Source: Myxococcus stipitatus
GTDB lineage: Bacteria > Myxococcota > Myxococcia > Myxococcales > Myxococcaceae
Assembly (NCBI RefSeq): GCF_038561935.1
Contig: NZ_CP102770.1
Span: 4,154,001-4,218,000 of the forward strand
Length of the DNA stretch: 64,000 nucleotides
Direction: 5' to 3'
In this document: one piece after another, positions 17,447 through 25,788 of the stretch
Position numbering within the stretch: the stretch's first letter is position 1
How the letters are laid out: every line of letters starts with the position of its first letter
The notes under the pieces: model-generated
Told to the model about the DNA's origin: nothing
Seen by the model: the letters and a program-made list of their open reading frames with translations, nothing else
The model's database searches: none
Translations under genes and position numbers: made by a program

Positions 17447-18489
17447 GTCAGGCCGAGCAGCCGGGGGACCTTCTCTTCCAGCAGGTCGATCTCCTCGCGC
17501 GTCTCCCCCAGGTAGGAGAGGAGCTGGAGGTCCTGTCGCTCCACCGCGCCGCCGTGGAAGATCCACGCGCGGGTGCGCAGGAGCCGGTAGAGCTTCACCA
17601 GCTTGCGGTCGCTGATAAAGACGCCGTCCTCGCGCGTCAGCGTCTGGACCACGCGACGGAACTCGCGCAGCAGCTCGTCGCGGAAGAACAGGTCCCGGTC
17701 CTTCAGCTCGCGGCCGTCCGGGCCCTGCTCCTTGCGGCCCATCATGAGCGTCAGGTAGCGGTGCGCCTTGAGGATGTCCTCCAGCGTCGCGTGCCCTTCC
17801 GCCCACGGCTTCTGGTTCAGCTCGCGGTGTGTCTGTGATTCCAGGCCGGAGTCCAGCAGCTCCAGGAAGTAGCGGTCCTGCACCGGACGGCAGGCGGCCT
17901 TGAGGCAGAAGCGGTCCTTGAGCGCGCCCAGCTCCGCGTGCTCGGGCAGCTCGTTGGTGGCCGCGAAGAGGACCTTGAGGCGCACGGGCTGCGGTGCACC
18001 GTCCTGGTAGAACTTGCGCTCGTTGATGACCGTGAGGAGCGCGTTGAGGATGGCCGAGCTCGCCTTGAACACCTCGTCCAGGAACACGAGCCGCGCGGTG
18101 GGGAGCTTGCCACCCTCGCGCCGGATGTAGCGGCCCTGTCGCAGGAGGTTGATGTCGATGGGGCCCAGGACCTCCGAGGGCTCGGTGAAGCGCGTGAGCA
18201 GGTACTCGAAGTAGTCCTCGCCGGGGATCTGCAGTGCCTCGCGGAACTTGAGCACCAGGTCCGACTTGGCCGTGCCCGGAGGGCCGACGAGGAGCAGCGG
18301 CTCCTGCGCCACCGCCGCCACCGTCATCAAGTCCACCAACGTCTGCTTGCCCACGAAGTGCCGACCCAGTCCCTGCCGGAACCGGTTCAGCCGCTCACGC
18401 AAACCCTGCGCCTCGCGCGACAACGCGTCGAACGTCATCGCGGAGATGGGGTCGGCGGAAGACTCTTCCCGCCGGGGAACACTGCTCAT
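17443..18489 (-). CDS. MoxR-family AAA+ ATPase (ternary system)
   Basis: A 348-residue MoxR AAA+ ATPase of the kind that acts as a chaperone or remodeller for a vWA partner. Walker A is GPPGTAKS at residues 69-76 and Walker B is LVFLDE at 134-139. The MoxR hallmark FTEPSEVLGPIDI and the sensor-1 region LFAATNELPEH are both present, followed by a helical lid. It is placed between the 1093-residue solenoid protein (ATGA overlap at 18486) and the vWA-like protein (GTGA overlap at 17443), so all three are translationally coupled. In known MoxR-vWA systems the pair assembles or unfolds a client; here the client is presumably one of the X proteins. Confidence 0.92.
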   Translation of the reverse strand: MSSVPRREESSADPISAMTFDALSREAQGLRERLNRFRQGLGRHFVGKQTLVDLMTVAAVAQEPLLLVGPPGTAKSDLVLKFREALQIPGEDYFEYLLTRFTEPSEVLGPIDINLLRQGRYIRREGGKLPTARLVFLDEVFKASSAILNALLTVINERKFYQDGAPQPVRLKVLFAATNELPEHAELGALKDRFCLKAACRPVQDRYFLELLDSGLESQTHRELNQKPWAEGHATLEDILKAHRYLTLMMGRKEQGPDGRELKDRDLFFRDELLREFRRVVQTLTREDGVFISDRKLVKLYRLLRTRAWIFHGGAVERQDLQLLSYLGETREEIDLLEEKVPRLLGLT

Positions 18490-21400
18490 AGACGCTCCTC
18501 CAACTCCTGGTGGATGCGTCGTCGCACCAGGAACTCATCCTCATCCAACCAGCTTCGGGCCCGCTCTCCCGCGCCCTGGCCTACTTCCACGTGGCCCAGC
18601 ACCAGCGCGTCCGCGAAGTCCACCACCGACAGACAGAAGTGGCTGTTGGTGTTGAAGCTGTCCGTCACCGTGGGCAGCGCCTCGGAGAGCCTCGCGAGTC
18701 CCGGCAGCGCGGTGTCCACGGGGGCATGCGCCAGGGCACTCGCGAGTGTCCGCGTCAGGGCCAGCCGCTCGGGCTGCGGCCCCTTCGCGGCGGCCAGAGC
18801 CTTGAAGGCCTGGTCGAACACAGGGAGCGCTTCCTCCACGCGGCCGAGCATCGCCAGCCCCGAGGCCACTCCCAGTCGAGCCGCCACGGGCGCCTTCGCA
18901 TGCGTGAGCAGGCCGCGCGTCGACTCCACCAGGGCGCCCGCCTCGGCGGACAGGCCCACGCGACGCAGTCCACGAAGGCTCGCCCCCAGGAGTCCCTCCG
19001 CCCATGCGGGAGACTCAGGGGCGAGCTCGGACAGCACCGCGCGCAGCCGCTTCGCCAACGCCGTCGCGCGGTCCGCGCGGCCGAACATGGCCGCGAGCGT
19101 GAGGGCATCTCCCAGCAGCTTCGCCCGGACCTCGCCCGACAGGCCGTCCATCGCCGGGAGCAGCTCGTCCATCAGCGGCAACGCACGCGCGGGGGGCAGG
19201 CGCGGCAATGTCTCCAGCAGACCGCCGATGAGGCGTGTCCGCTCTGGCGCCTGGAGCCTGGCCCCGATGGCTCGCTTCACCAACTGCGCCACTTCGTGCG
19301 CCAGGGTCTCCGGCTCGCGGAGGTCTCGCAGGGCGGCGAACTCCTCGCCGCGCACGTCGCGGGTTCCTCGGCCGAAGGCCTTGGCCGGGTCCAGCCGCTC
19401 GCCGGGCTCCAGGAACGCGGAGGCCTGTCGCAGCCGGTCCACCTTGTATCGCTCGAAGGTGCCCAGCGCGTTGAGCTCCGCCGCGATGTCGGGCGGCAGC
19501 GGGGCTTCCAGCGGCGTGCCTTCCAGCGCCTGCTCGATGCGCGCGCTGTAGGCCCGCGTGAGGAAGACGTGGATGGCGTCCGAGGTGGAGAGCGAGCCCT
19601 TCGCCGACGCGGCCAGCTCCCGAGCCCGGTCCGCCTGTCCCAGCCGCGCATAGCCACACGCGAAGACGAAGTGGACATACGCCCGAGTCAGGGGCGGAGG
19701 GGCCTCCACGGAGGAGCGGCGGCGCGGGGTGCGCTCGAAGCGGTCATGGAGCGCGTCGAGTTGCGAGAGCAGCTGGGGCAGGACGGACGCGTCCGTGCCA
19801 CCGCGGAGGAAGCGGGGGACATCGCGCGAGAGCGAGAGTCCGCGCTGGAGCATCGCCAGCAGCCGGTCTCCCGCCCGCGCGAGGCCCAGGGCATCTCCTC
19901 CGGCGAGCGTGTCCAGCGCGGTGCGCGACAGCCACAGCGTGCGCACGTCGAGCACCGTGTCATGCCGGTCCATCCACCGCTGGACGGTCGGCACATCCGA
20001 AGCAGGCACCTTCGACGTCGTCAGCGCGGCCTCGATGAGTGCGCTCGCGAGGGCGCGCACGTCATCGGCGGAGGGCTCGGCTCGCGACAGCCGCTCGTCG
20101 AGCGAGACGCCATCTCGTGCCTCCGCTTCGGCCCAGTGTGCGGCCAGCTCGGACGCCTGTTCCTTGGGGGCATTCCACAGCGCTCGGGTCCAGCACAGCG
20201 CCGCGTCCTGTCCGCGACCCAGGCGGCCGTTCATCTCCGCCATCTGGGTCCACATCTCCTGTCGCTCCGGTGCATCGGCCGGTGCGTCCAGCTTGAGGAA
20301 GGCTCGCTGGACGACGGTGAGGGCTGCCTCCATCGCGCTGACCTTCGCGGGCGTCAGCGCCTCCATCGGCGCTCCCGTGCCGCGTGTCGCGGAGGACTTC
20401 GTCGTCGAGACTCGGACCGTCGTGGAGACCGGAGCGGGGGGCTCCTCACGGCGCGAGCGCTGGCTGCGCTGCGTCGACGCGGGGTCCGCCGACTCCATGG
20501 CGGAGGCCGCGCGAGCCCTGCCGGGCATCCACTCGCCCTCCGCGACCTCCAGCGAATCGAAGTCGAAGAGGGCTCCCTTGACCCAAGGCTCCAGCGCGGC
20601 GGCGCTGGCGTCCACCACGTAGTCCACCCAGGTGTCGAGCGGCTGGAAGGCCTGCTCCGGCACACGCTCCGCGCGGAAGCCTCCTCCACCCGTGGGATGC
20701 AGCCACGTCACGGTGTCGGGCACGGGCGCGAGCAGGGCACGCAGTCGGTCCCGCCGCACGGGAGGTTCGAGCAGCCCGTCGCAAGGCAGGTACAGGTCCG
20801 CGAGCTGCGGCAGCGGCGCATAGGCCATGGCCGACAGGCCGAGCTCGGGGGGCCGCTCGCGACCGTGCCGTGCGCGCAGGATGACGCACGGCCCCTCCGG
20901 CGAATGAACCACCGCGAAGCGAAGCTGCGCCAGCAGGGTTTCAGGGAGCGTGTGGACCAGCGACTCCACCTGCGCCACGGCGTTCTCCCGGAGCACCCAG
21001 AGGCTCGCGGCCTCCGTGCGCGCGGCGCGAGTGAGTCGGAGCTGGACGGAGAGCCGCCCCGGCGCCGGAGCGGGAGCCCAGTCCTCCGCGGGCTGGGGGA
21101 GCCGCAGGTCGGTGAGCTGATACAGGTCCGTCCACGGTCCATCCGAGACGCTCAGCCACGGGCCGTCACCCGGGATGAGCAGCACGCTTCCCGGTGACGG
21201 CTGGAGGGTGCTCGCCAGGGGATGCACATGGCCCAGCTCCACCCAGACGGAGCTCTGTCCCGGTATCGCGGGGACGAAGGCGCGCAGTCCGCCCAGGCGG
21301 TCCATCGCCCCCGTGAGCGTGAAGTAGGGCGGTCCCACGGTGCGCAGCATCGCGCGCTGCCTCGGGCCACCGTCTCCACCCGGGGCCTGCGCGAAGCACG

Positions 21401-21767
21401 CCTCCTGTCGGTCACACCCGAGCCGCAGCAACTCCCCGGCGAGCGGCAACAGGCCCTCCGCGCTCTTGGGGAGGAACAACACCGCGCCACTCGGCGCGCT
21501 CTCGACGGCAACGCGGCGAGGCGGCACCAGCTCCGCCCAGCACAGGGCGGGTGATGCACCGGGAGGCGCGGCGGGCTCGGACCGGATGCCGAGGGAGCCG
21601 AGCTGCGCGAGCACCGGCTTCGGCAGCGGCTTCTGGGGCGTGACGTACACCGCGCCATCGGCGGTCCGACGGTGCTGGGCCGGCGCGGCCTGGACTTCCG
21701 GAGGGATGAGTCGCGATGTCAGCGCGAGGTGGAGCGCTTCCTCGGTGGGGAAAACGAGCGTGGACAT
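18486..21767 (-). CDS. Large solenoid protein of FtsH/MoxR ternary system
   Basis: A 1093-residue protein with no catalytic motif that I recognise. Residues 1-~430 are a mixed alpha/beta region with many WV/PG turns (FVPAIPGQSSVWVELG, VWLH-type strands). A Ser/Arg/Thr-rich linker at ~440-490 follows. From ~500 to the end it is an alpha-helical solenoid resembling degenerate TPR/HEAT repeats (VHFVFACGYARLGQADRARE, GLAMLGRVEEALPVFDQAF). Its position between a small protein and MoxR in a contiguous FtsH/MoxR operon suggests one of the accessory X components described for FtsH-vWA-MoxR ternary systems. Start ATG 21767 shares its A with the stop of the previous gene (TGATG). Likely scaffold or target-recognition subunit. 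Confidence 0.7.
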   Translation of the reverse strand: MSTLVFPTEEALHLALTSRLIPPEVQAAPAQHRRTADGAVYVTPQKPLPKPVLAQLGSLGIRSEPAAPPGASPALCWAELVPPRRVAVESAPSGAVLFLPKSAEGLLPLAGELLRLGCDRQEACFAQAPGGDGGPRQRAMLRTVGPPYFTLTGAMDRLGGLRAFVPAIPGQSSVWVELGHVHPLASTLQPSPGSVLLIPGDGPWLSVSDGPWTDLYQLTDLRLPQPAEDWAPAPAPGRLSVQLRLTRAARTEAASLWVLRENAVAQVESLVHTLPETLLAQLRFAVVHSPEGPCVILRARHGRERPPELGLSAMAYAPLPQLADLYLPCDGLLEPPVRRDRLRALLAPVPDTVTWLHPTGGGGFRAERVPEQAFQPLDTWVDYVVDASAAALEPWVKGALFDFDSLEVAEGEWMPGRARAASAMESADPASTQRSQRSRREEPPAPVSTTVRVSTTKSSATRGTGAPMEALTPAKVSAMEAALTVVQRAFLKLDAPADAPERQEMWTQMAEMNGRLGRGQDAALCWTRALWNAPKEQASELAAHWAEAEARDGVSLDERLSRAEPSADDVRALASALIEAALTTSKVPASDVPTVQRWMDRHDTVLDVRTLWLSRTALDTLAGGDALGLARAGDRLLAMLQRGLSLSRDVPRFLRGGTDASVLPQLLSQLDALHDRFERTPRRRSSVEAPPPLTRAYVHFVFACGYARLGQADRARELAASAKGSLSTSDAIHVFLTRAYSARIEQALEGTPLEAPLPPDIAAELNALGTFERYKVDRLRQASAFLEPGERLDPAKAFGRGTRDVRGEEFAALRDLREPETLAHEVAQLVKRAIGARLQAPERTRLIGGLLETLPRLPPARALPLMDELLPAMDGLSGEVRAKLLGDALTLAAMFGRADRATALAKRLRAVLSELAPESPAWAEGLLGASLRGLRRVGLSAEAGALVESTRGLLTHAKAPVAARLGVASGLAMLGRVEEALPVFDQAFKALAAAKGPQPERLALTRTLASALAHAPVDTALPGLARLSEALPTVTDSFNTNSHFCLSVVDFADALVLGHVEVGQGAGERARSWLDEDEFLVRRRIHQELEERL

Positions 21768-22033
21768 CAGGCCTTCTGGCTCACCTTCTCGGAGGTGCTC
21801 TCGGATGTGGATTCAGGGCTGGAGACCTGGCCCGAGGGGGTGTCGCGCTGGACGACGACGCGGCCCAGCTCGGAGGCCTTCAGCGCGCCTCCGGCGATGA
21901 GCTGGTCCACCAGCCGGCGGTGCTCCTCCTCGTGCTCCATGGGGAGCGCGTCGGAGTCGCTCTCGTATTGGATGATGACGTCCTTGCGGCCCGTCGTGGG
22001 ATTCACCACCAGACGCAGGATGAGACTAGCCAT
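21767..22033 (-). CDS. Small ternary-system protein (88 residues)
   Basis: An 88-residue protein with a compact N-terminal beta-rich stretch (SLILRLVVNPTTGRKDVIIQY), an acidic helix with MEHEEEHRRLVDQLI and a Ser/Glu-rich disordered tail. Its ATG overlaps the end of the FtsH-like gene by 8 bp, with an AAGGAG ribosome-binding site inside the FtsH coding sequence. Its stop overlaps the next start (TGATG). This tight coupling makes it a real gene despite its size. It probably corresponds to one of the short X domains of FtsH ternary systems. No known enzymatic motif. Confidence 0.75.
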   Translation of the reverse strand: MASLILRLVVNPTTGRKDVIIQYESDSDALPMEHEEEHRRLVDQLIAGGALKASELGRVVVQRDTPSGQVSSPESTSESTSEKVSQKA

Positions 22034-24143
22034 GAGCGGACTCCTTCTGGGGGGCCACCGCAGGGGCCAGGTGGGCGAAGGCCTCGCGGTCCAGCACTTT
22101 GCGCTCGAGGAGCAGGTCTCTCAGCGCGATGAGCCGGGACTTCTCCCGATGCAGGATGTCTCGGGCCCGCGCGCGCTGGACCTCCAGCACCTCCTGCACG
22201 GCGGCCTCCAGCGTGCCGCGCGTCGCATCCGAGAGCGCGTGCCGGTCCGCGTCCCGGCCCGGAGCATCGAACCGGCGCACGGGCACACCCTGGCCGCCCA
22301 TGCCCAGCACCTCCACGAGCTCGCGGGCAATCTCGGTGGCGCGCTCCAGGTCGTGCGCGCTGCCGATGGACAAGTCGTCCAGCAGCAGGGCTTCCGCCTC
22401 GCGCCCGCCGAAGAGCATGCAGATGCTGTCGAGGAGCTGGCCGCGCGTGACGACGTAGCGATGCGCGGGGTCCGCGTACTGCACGAAGCCGAGCATCCCC
22501 GCGAGGTCCCCCCGGATGCTGATGCGGTCGATGGCGGGGGCGCTGGGGCAGAACAGCGCGCACACGGCGTGGCCCGCCTCGTGGGTGGCGACGACCCGCT
22601 CCTCGGAGGGCGTGAGCTCCGGCCGGTCGAGGAAGTCGGTGAGGGCGCGCTCCACGTCCACCGGCTCGGTGGGCGCATTCGAGGCGTCACGCAGCCTGCG
22701 CCGCGCCAGGGCACGACAGAGCGCCTGGATGTGGTCGCCGGAGAAGCGCGTGCCCGTGCCCTCGACGCGGTCTCCCGTGCGCTTCACCGCGTAGTCCAGC
22801 GCCCGCTCCGTCATGCCCAGGGCCAGCTTCTTGTCGTAGATGGACAGGATGGCCCGGCGGTCCGCGCTGTTGGGGTAGGGGATGCAGAGCTGGAACTCGA
22901 AGCGGCCGGGACGCAGCAGCGCGGGGTCCAGCGACTCCACGAAGTTGGTGGTGCCCACCACGAAGACGAGCTCGTCCTTGCGGAAGCCGTCCATCTCCGT
23001 GAGGAGCTGGTTCACCATGGAGTGCTCCACGCCGGAGCCGGTGAACGTGCCGCGCGCCGCGGCGAAGGAGTCGAGCTCGTCGAAGATGATGATGCTGGGC
23101 GCCGCCTGCCGTGCGCGCACGAAGATTTGTCGGAGGTTCTCCTCGCTCTCGCCCACCCAGCGGCTCTTCAGCTCCGGGCCGCTCACGACGAGCACCGCCG
23201 CGCCCAGCGAGGACGCCATGGCCTTGGCGAAGAGCGTCTTGCCCGTGCCCGGAGGGCCCCAGAAGATCATCCCGCGAGGGAGCAGCCCCTCCACGCGCTT
23301 CACCGCCTCGCCGTCCGTCAGCGTGTCCTTGTGCGCGAGGACGTCGAGAATCTCCCGCTGCAGCCGCTCCTTCACCTTGCCGTAGCCGCCGATGTCACCG
23401 TGCAGGTCCAGCTCCGGCACGTTGAGCGAGCCACTCAGCGTGGCCGAGCGGAGCTGCGCATACGCGGGCCGCGTGTCGCTGGGATAGTCCTCGCCCGAGA
23501 TGGCGCCGAGCAGTCGCCGCAGCCGCACCGCGTTCACGCCGGACACGTGCTTGTAGAGCGCATACGGCTGAAGCCCGTGGCCGAACTTGCGGCTCTCGCG
23601 CTGGGTCACCAGGAAGCGCAGCCGGTCGCGGCTCACGCCGAGGATGCTCTCCTTGTGGGGGAACAGGTTCTCGATGACGCGGGGGAGGGGAAAGGACGGG
23701 TCCTTGAAGCCCACCCAGACCATCTCCGGGTTCTCATACAGGAGCGGAATCACCTCGCGCGCCTCGGAGGTGAGTCCCCCGCTGCTGGTGGTGAGCAGGT
23801 CCAGGTGAGGGAGCACGACGATGCGCTCGCGCACGGCGCCTCGCACCGCGTCGCGGAGCTGGGCGATGAGCGTGGCCATCATGCTGGGCGCGGGCATGCC
23901 CGGGGGCGGCTCTGCGGCCGCGCGGCCATCCAGGTAGAGGAACTGCTTGCCGTCCTTCTTCAGCCGGTCTCGCAGGCACTTGTAGAAGTACGGCGTCAGC
24001 TCCTTGTCGGCCTCCACCATCACCGGCAGCCCGCGCAGGAGCGCCTCGCGGATGCGCTCCAGCTCCAGGGGATACGCGGCCTCGACGGCACCGAACGGCG
24101 TCAGCTCCGTCGGGAGGGACTCCTCCGGAATGCGCTGGCTCAT
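22026..24143 (-). CDS. FtsH-like AAA+ metalloprotease without membrane anchor
   Basis: A 705-residue FtsH-type AAA+ protease. Residues 1-~270 are a soluble N-terminal region replacing the usual two transmembrane segments; I see no hydrophobic helix long enough to anchor it. The AAA+ module has Walker A GPPGTGKT near 295, Walker B IIIFDELD, a second-region-of-homology pattern DPALLRPGRFE and a conserved pore-loop neighbourhood. The M41 peptidase domain retains zinc motif HEAGH at ~520-524, so proteolysis is probably intact. The order FtsH - small protein - solenoid - MoxR - vWA-like matches FtsH-vWA-MoxR ternary systems proposed as inducible conflict systems. The ATG start at 24143 overlaps the previous stop. 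Confidence 0.9.
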   Translation of the reverse strand: MSQRIPEESLPTELTPFGAVEAAYPLELERIREALLRGLPVMVEADKELTPYFYKCLRDRLKKDGKQFLYLDGRAAAEPPPGMPAPSMMATLIAQLRDAVRGAVRERIVVLPHLDLLTTSSGGLTSEAREVIPLLYENPEMVWVGFKDPSFPLPRVIENLFPHKESILGVSRDRLRFLVTQRESRKFGHGLQPYALYKHVSGVNAVRLRRLLGAISGEDYPSDTRPAYAQLRSATLSGSLNVPELDLHGDIGGYGKVKERLQREILDVLAHKDTLTDGEAVKRVEGLLPRGMIFWGPPGTGKTLFAKAMASSLGAAVLVVSGPELKSRWVGESEENLRQIFVRARQAAPSIIIFDELDSFAAARGTFTGSGVEHSMVNQLLTEMDGFRKDELVFVVGTTNFVESLDPALLRPGRFEFQLCIPYPNSADRRAILSIYDKKLALGMTERALDYAVKRTGDRVEGTGTRFSGDHIQALCRALARRRLRDASNAPTEPVDVERALTDFLDRPELTPSEERVVATHEAGHAVCALFCPSAPAIDRISIRGDLAGMLGFVQYADPAHRYVVTRGQLLDSICMLFGGREAEALLLDDLSIGSAHDLERATEIARELVEVLGMGGQGVPVRRFDAPGRDADRHALSDATRGTLEAAVQEVLEVQRARARDILHREKSRLIALRDLLLERKVLDREAFAHLAPAVAPQKESAHG

Positions 24144-24706
24144 ACGCGCACCTTGATGGTGAGCGAGCCGGTGGCCGCGTCCTCGTGAATCTCCTCCACG
24201 GTGCCGAGCTGGGACGCGCGGACCTTGAGCGCCTCGGCCGTGACCTTGTTGGAGATGGAGTCCAGCTCGGCCTTGAGGTCGCGCAGACGCCCCTCGAGTC
24301 GACGGGTGATGTCCTCGCGCAGCGCGTCCGTGGCGTCCTGGGCCCGGTCCTCCAGATTCGCGCGCGCCTTCTCGCGGGCGAGTGTCCGGACGGCCTCGCT
24401 CTCGTGAGGAGAATAGGTGCGGACCTCGCCCGTCGCGACCAGGTGCACCGAGGTCTCGTCCGACAGCGTGACGCTCACGTCGCCGGTGGTGACATCCACG
24501 GCCACGCGCACCCCGTCGGCCTCCACGCGCACCGCCACGTCCCCTTCCTGTGTGAAGCCTCGCGCCGCGAGCTCCGCGGCGAGCAGCCCGGCCGTCTCCT
24601 CGCGAGACAGCAGCGGGAGCAGCTCCAGCTTGGAGCACACGCCGTCCTCGGCATGCACGATGCGGTTGAGGGACTCGGAGACGGAGACTCGGTAGGCGCG
24701 GCTCAT
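24140..24706 (-). CDS. Coiled-coil X protein of ternary system (188 residues)
   Basis: A 188-residue protein. Residues ~1-100 are beta-rich with paired strands (VAVRVEADGVRVAVDVTTGDV, then SVHLVATGEVRTYS). Residues ~105-165 form a charged helix or coiled coil with many Arg/Glu/Leu heptads, and a final strand SLTIKVRV follows. It is coupled by ATGA overlaps to genes on both sides (24140 and 24703). No enzyme motif is visible. By position it is an accessory component of the FtsH-like protease system, possibly an adaptor or a client. The longer open frame reaching 25984 is rejected because it runs through the neighbouring gene in another frame. Confidence 0.72.
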   Translation of the reverse strand: MSRAYRVSVSESLNRIVHAEDGVCSKLELLPLLSREETAGLLAAELAARGFTQEGDVAVRVEADGVRVAVDVTTGDVSVTLSDETSVHLVATGEVRTYSPHESEAVRTLAREKARANLEDRAQDATDALREDITRRLEGRLRDLKAELDSISNKVTAEALKVRASQLGTVEEIHEDAATGSLTIKVRV

Positions 24707-25788
24707 GGGGCGCTCTCGGAGGAAGGAAGGGGAAGGGTATCCTGGGAGGTGGCGGCGGAGGGCATCAGGTCCGTGCCGAGCTCGCGCTCGCGCTCGGACG
24801 CCCATCGGAAGCCCGGCTCGCCGAACGAGGCCCACTCGGCGAGGAGGAGCTGGGCGTCCTCGTAGGTGTCGTCGAAGAAGCGCACCGCGCGGTGCTCGGC
24901 GTCCCAGCGCGCCAGCCGTCCGAGTCCGCGCAGGCTCGCTCCCGCGGAGCGGCGCGCCTCGGCCTTCTGCGCCAGCGAGGCCCGGGGAGACAGGCTGGAG
25001 ACCCACCGTGACGCGGGCTGGTCCACGAGCGGACGCATCGCCTCCAGCAGGAAGCCCGCCAGGTCCCTGCGGCCCGCGCGGTCCACCGCGTCGAGGAACG
25101 CGTTGAGCACGGCCTCTTGCGCGGCCCCCAGGTCCACCAGCTGCCTGGGCTCCACGAGCTGGCTCTTGGTCTCCTCGAGCCGACGCCAGCGCAGCGCGAG
25201 TTCGTCCTGGAGCGCCTCGAGCATCCAGCCGCCCTCCGCGAGCAGCGGGGCGAAGCTCGCGGCCTCGAGCCTCATGACCCTGGATGAGAACAGGGCGGGG
25301 AAGCCCAGTTGGCAGAGGACGGAGCGCTGGAACTGGGGCTGCGCGGCCACGGACTGCGCGCAGGGCGTGTCCACGACCATCCGGCAGCAGAGGTAGAGAA
25401 ACAGCTCGTCGGCGAGCGTGGGCGGCGCATCCACGTCCAGCGGCAGATGGCCGGGCACCGCCAGGGGCTGCTCCACCAGCCAGCGCAGGGTGCTGAAGCA
25501 CAGGAGCGAGAAGCGCAGCGCGGGAGGCGGGTGCCGCTCCCAGAGCCGCGCCGGGCCCGTCGACGCGGGCAGGTGTCGCCGCTTCCGGGCGCCCCCGGTG
25601 CTCGCGAGGGCACGGACGCTTCCCTTGGCCAGCGTGTCTCGCAAGGCGTGGAGGGCCCCGGGACCGAGACGGGAGGCCGTGACCTGGCGTCCCCGGAACA
25701 GGTCCTCCACGGGGGCGAAGGGGCCCATGCCCACGATGGCCCGCGCGAGCGTGAGCAGCGAATGCTCGAACGGTGAGACCCGCGTCAT
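24703..25788 (-). CDS. Helical X protein of ternary system (361 residues)
   Basis: A 361-residue largely alpha-helical protein of unknown family. It has a hydrophobic helical core (LRFSLLCFSTLRWLVEQPL, DELFLYLCCRMVVDTP) and a C-terminal domain after a KAEARRSAG linker (RFFDDTYEDAQLLLAEWASF, PGFRWASERERELG). The hydrophobic stretches contain charged residues and look like buried helices rather than membrane spans. It starts at ATG 25788 overlapping the radical SAM activase stop, and ends overlapping the ATG of the coiled-coil protein. Its place as second gene of the operon suggests an FtsH ternary-system accessory component; this rests on context alone. Confidence 0.7.
   Translation of the reverse strand: MTRVSPFEHSLLTLARAIVGMGPFAPVEDLFRGRQVTASRLGPGALHALRDTLAKGSVRALASTGGARKRRHLPASTGPARLWERHPPPALRFSLLCFSTLRWLVEQPLAVPGHLPLDVDAPPTLADELFLYLCCRMVVDTPCAQSVAAQPQFQRSVLCQLGFPALFSSRVMRLEAASFAPLLAEGGWMLEALQDELALRWRRLEETKSQLVEPRQLVDLGAAQEAVLNAFLDAVDRAGRRDLAGFLLEAMRPLVDQPASRWVSSLSPRASLAQKAEARRSAGASLRGLGRLARWDAEHRAVRFFDDTYEDAQLLLAEWASFGEPGFRWASERERELGTDLMPSAATSQDTLPLPSSESAP

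Noticed and set aside
14399..17515. 1038-codon plus-strand open frame
   Set aside because: It runs antisense across three well-supported minus-strand genes (TIGR02996, WGR/STM4015, vWA-like). Its Arg/His/Gln-rich translation is typical of shadow frames.
15926..17806. Longer version of the vWA-like protein starting at 17806
   Set aside because: The extra 120 codons are antisense-like translation through the MoxR gene. GTG 17446 with a GTGA overlap fits the operon pattern.
21672..24188. 838-codon plus-strand open frame
   Set aside because: Antisense to the FtsH-like gene and small protein, whose motifs are unambiguous.
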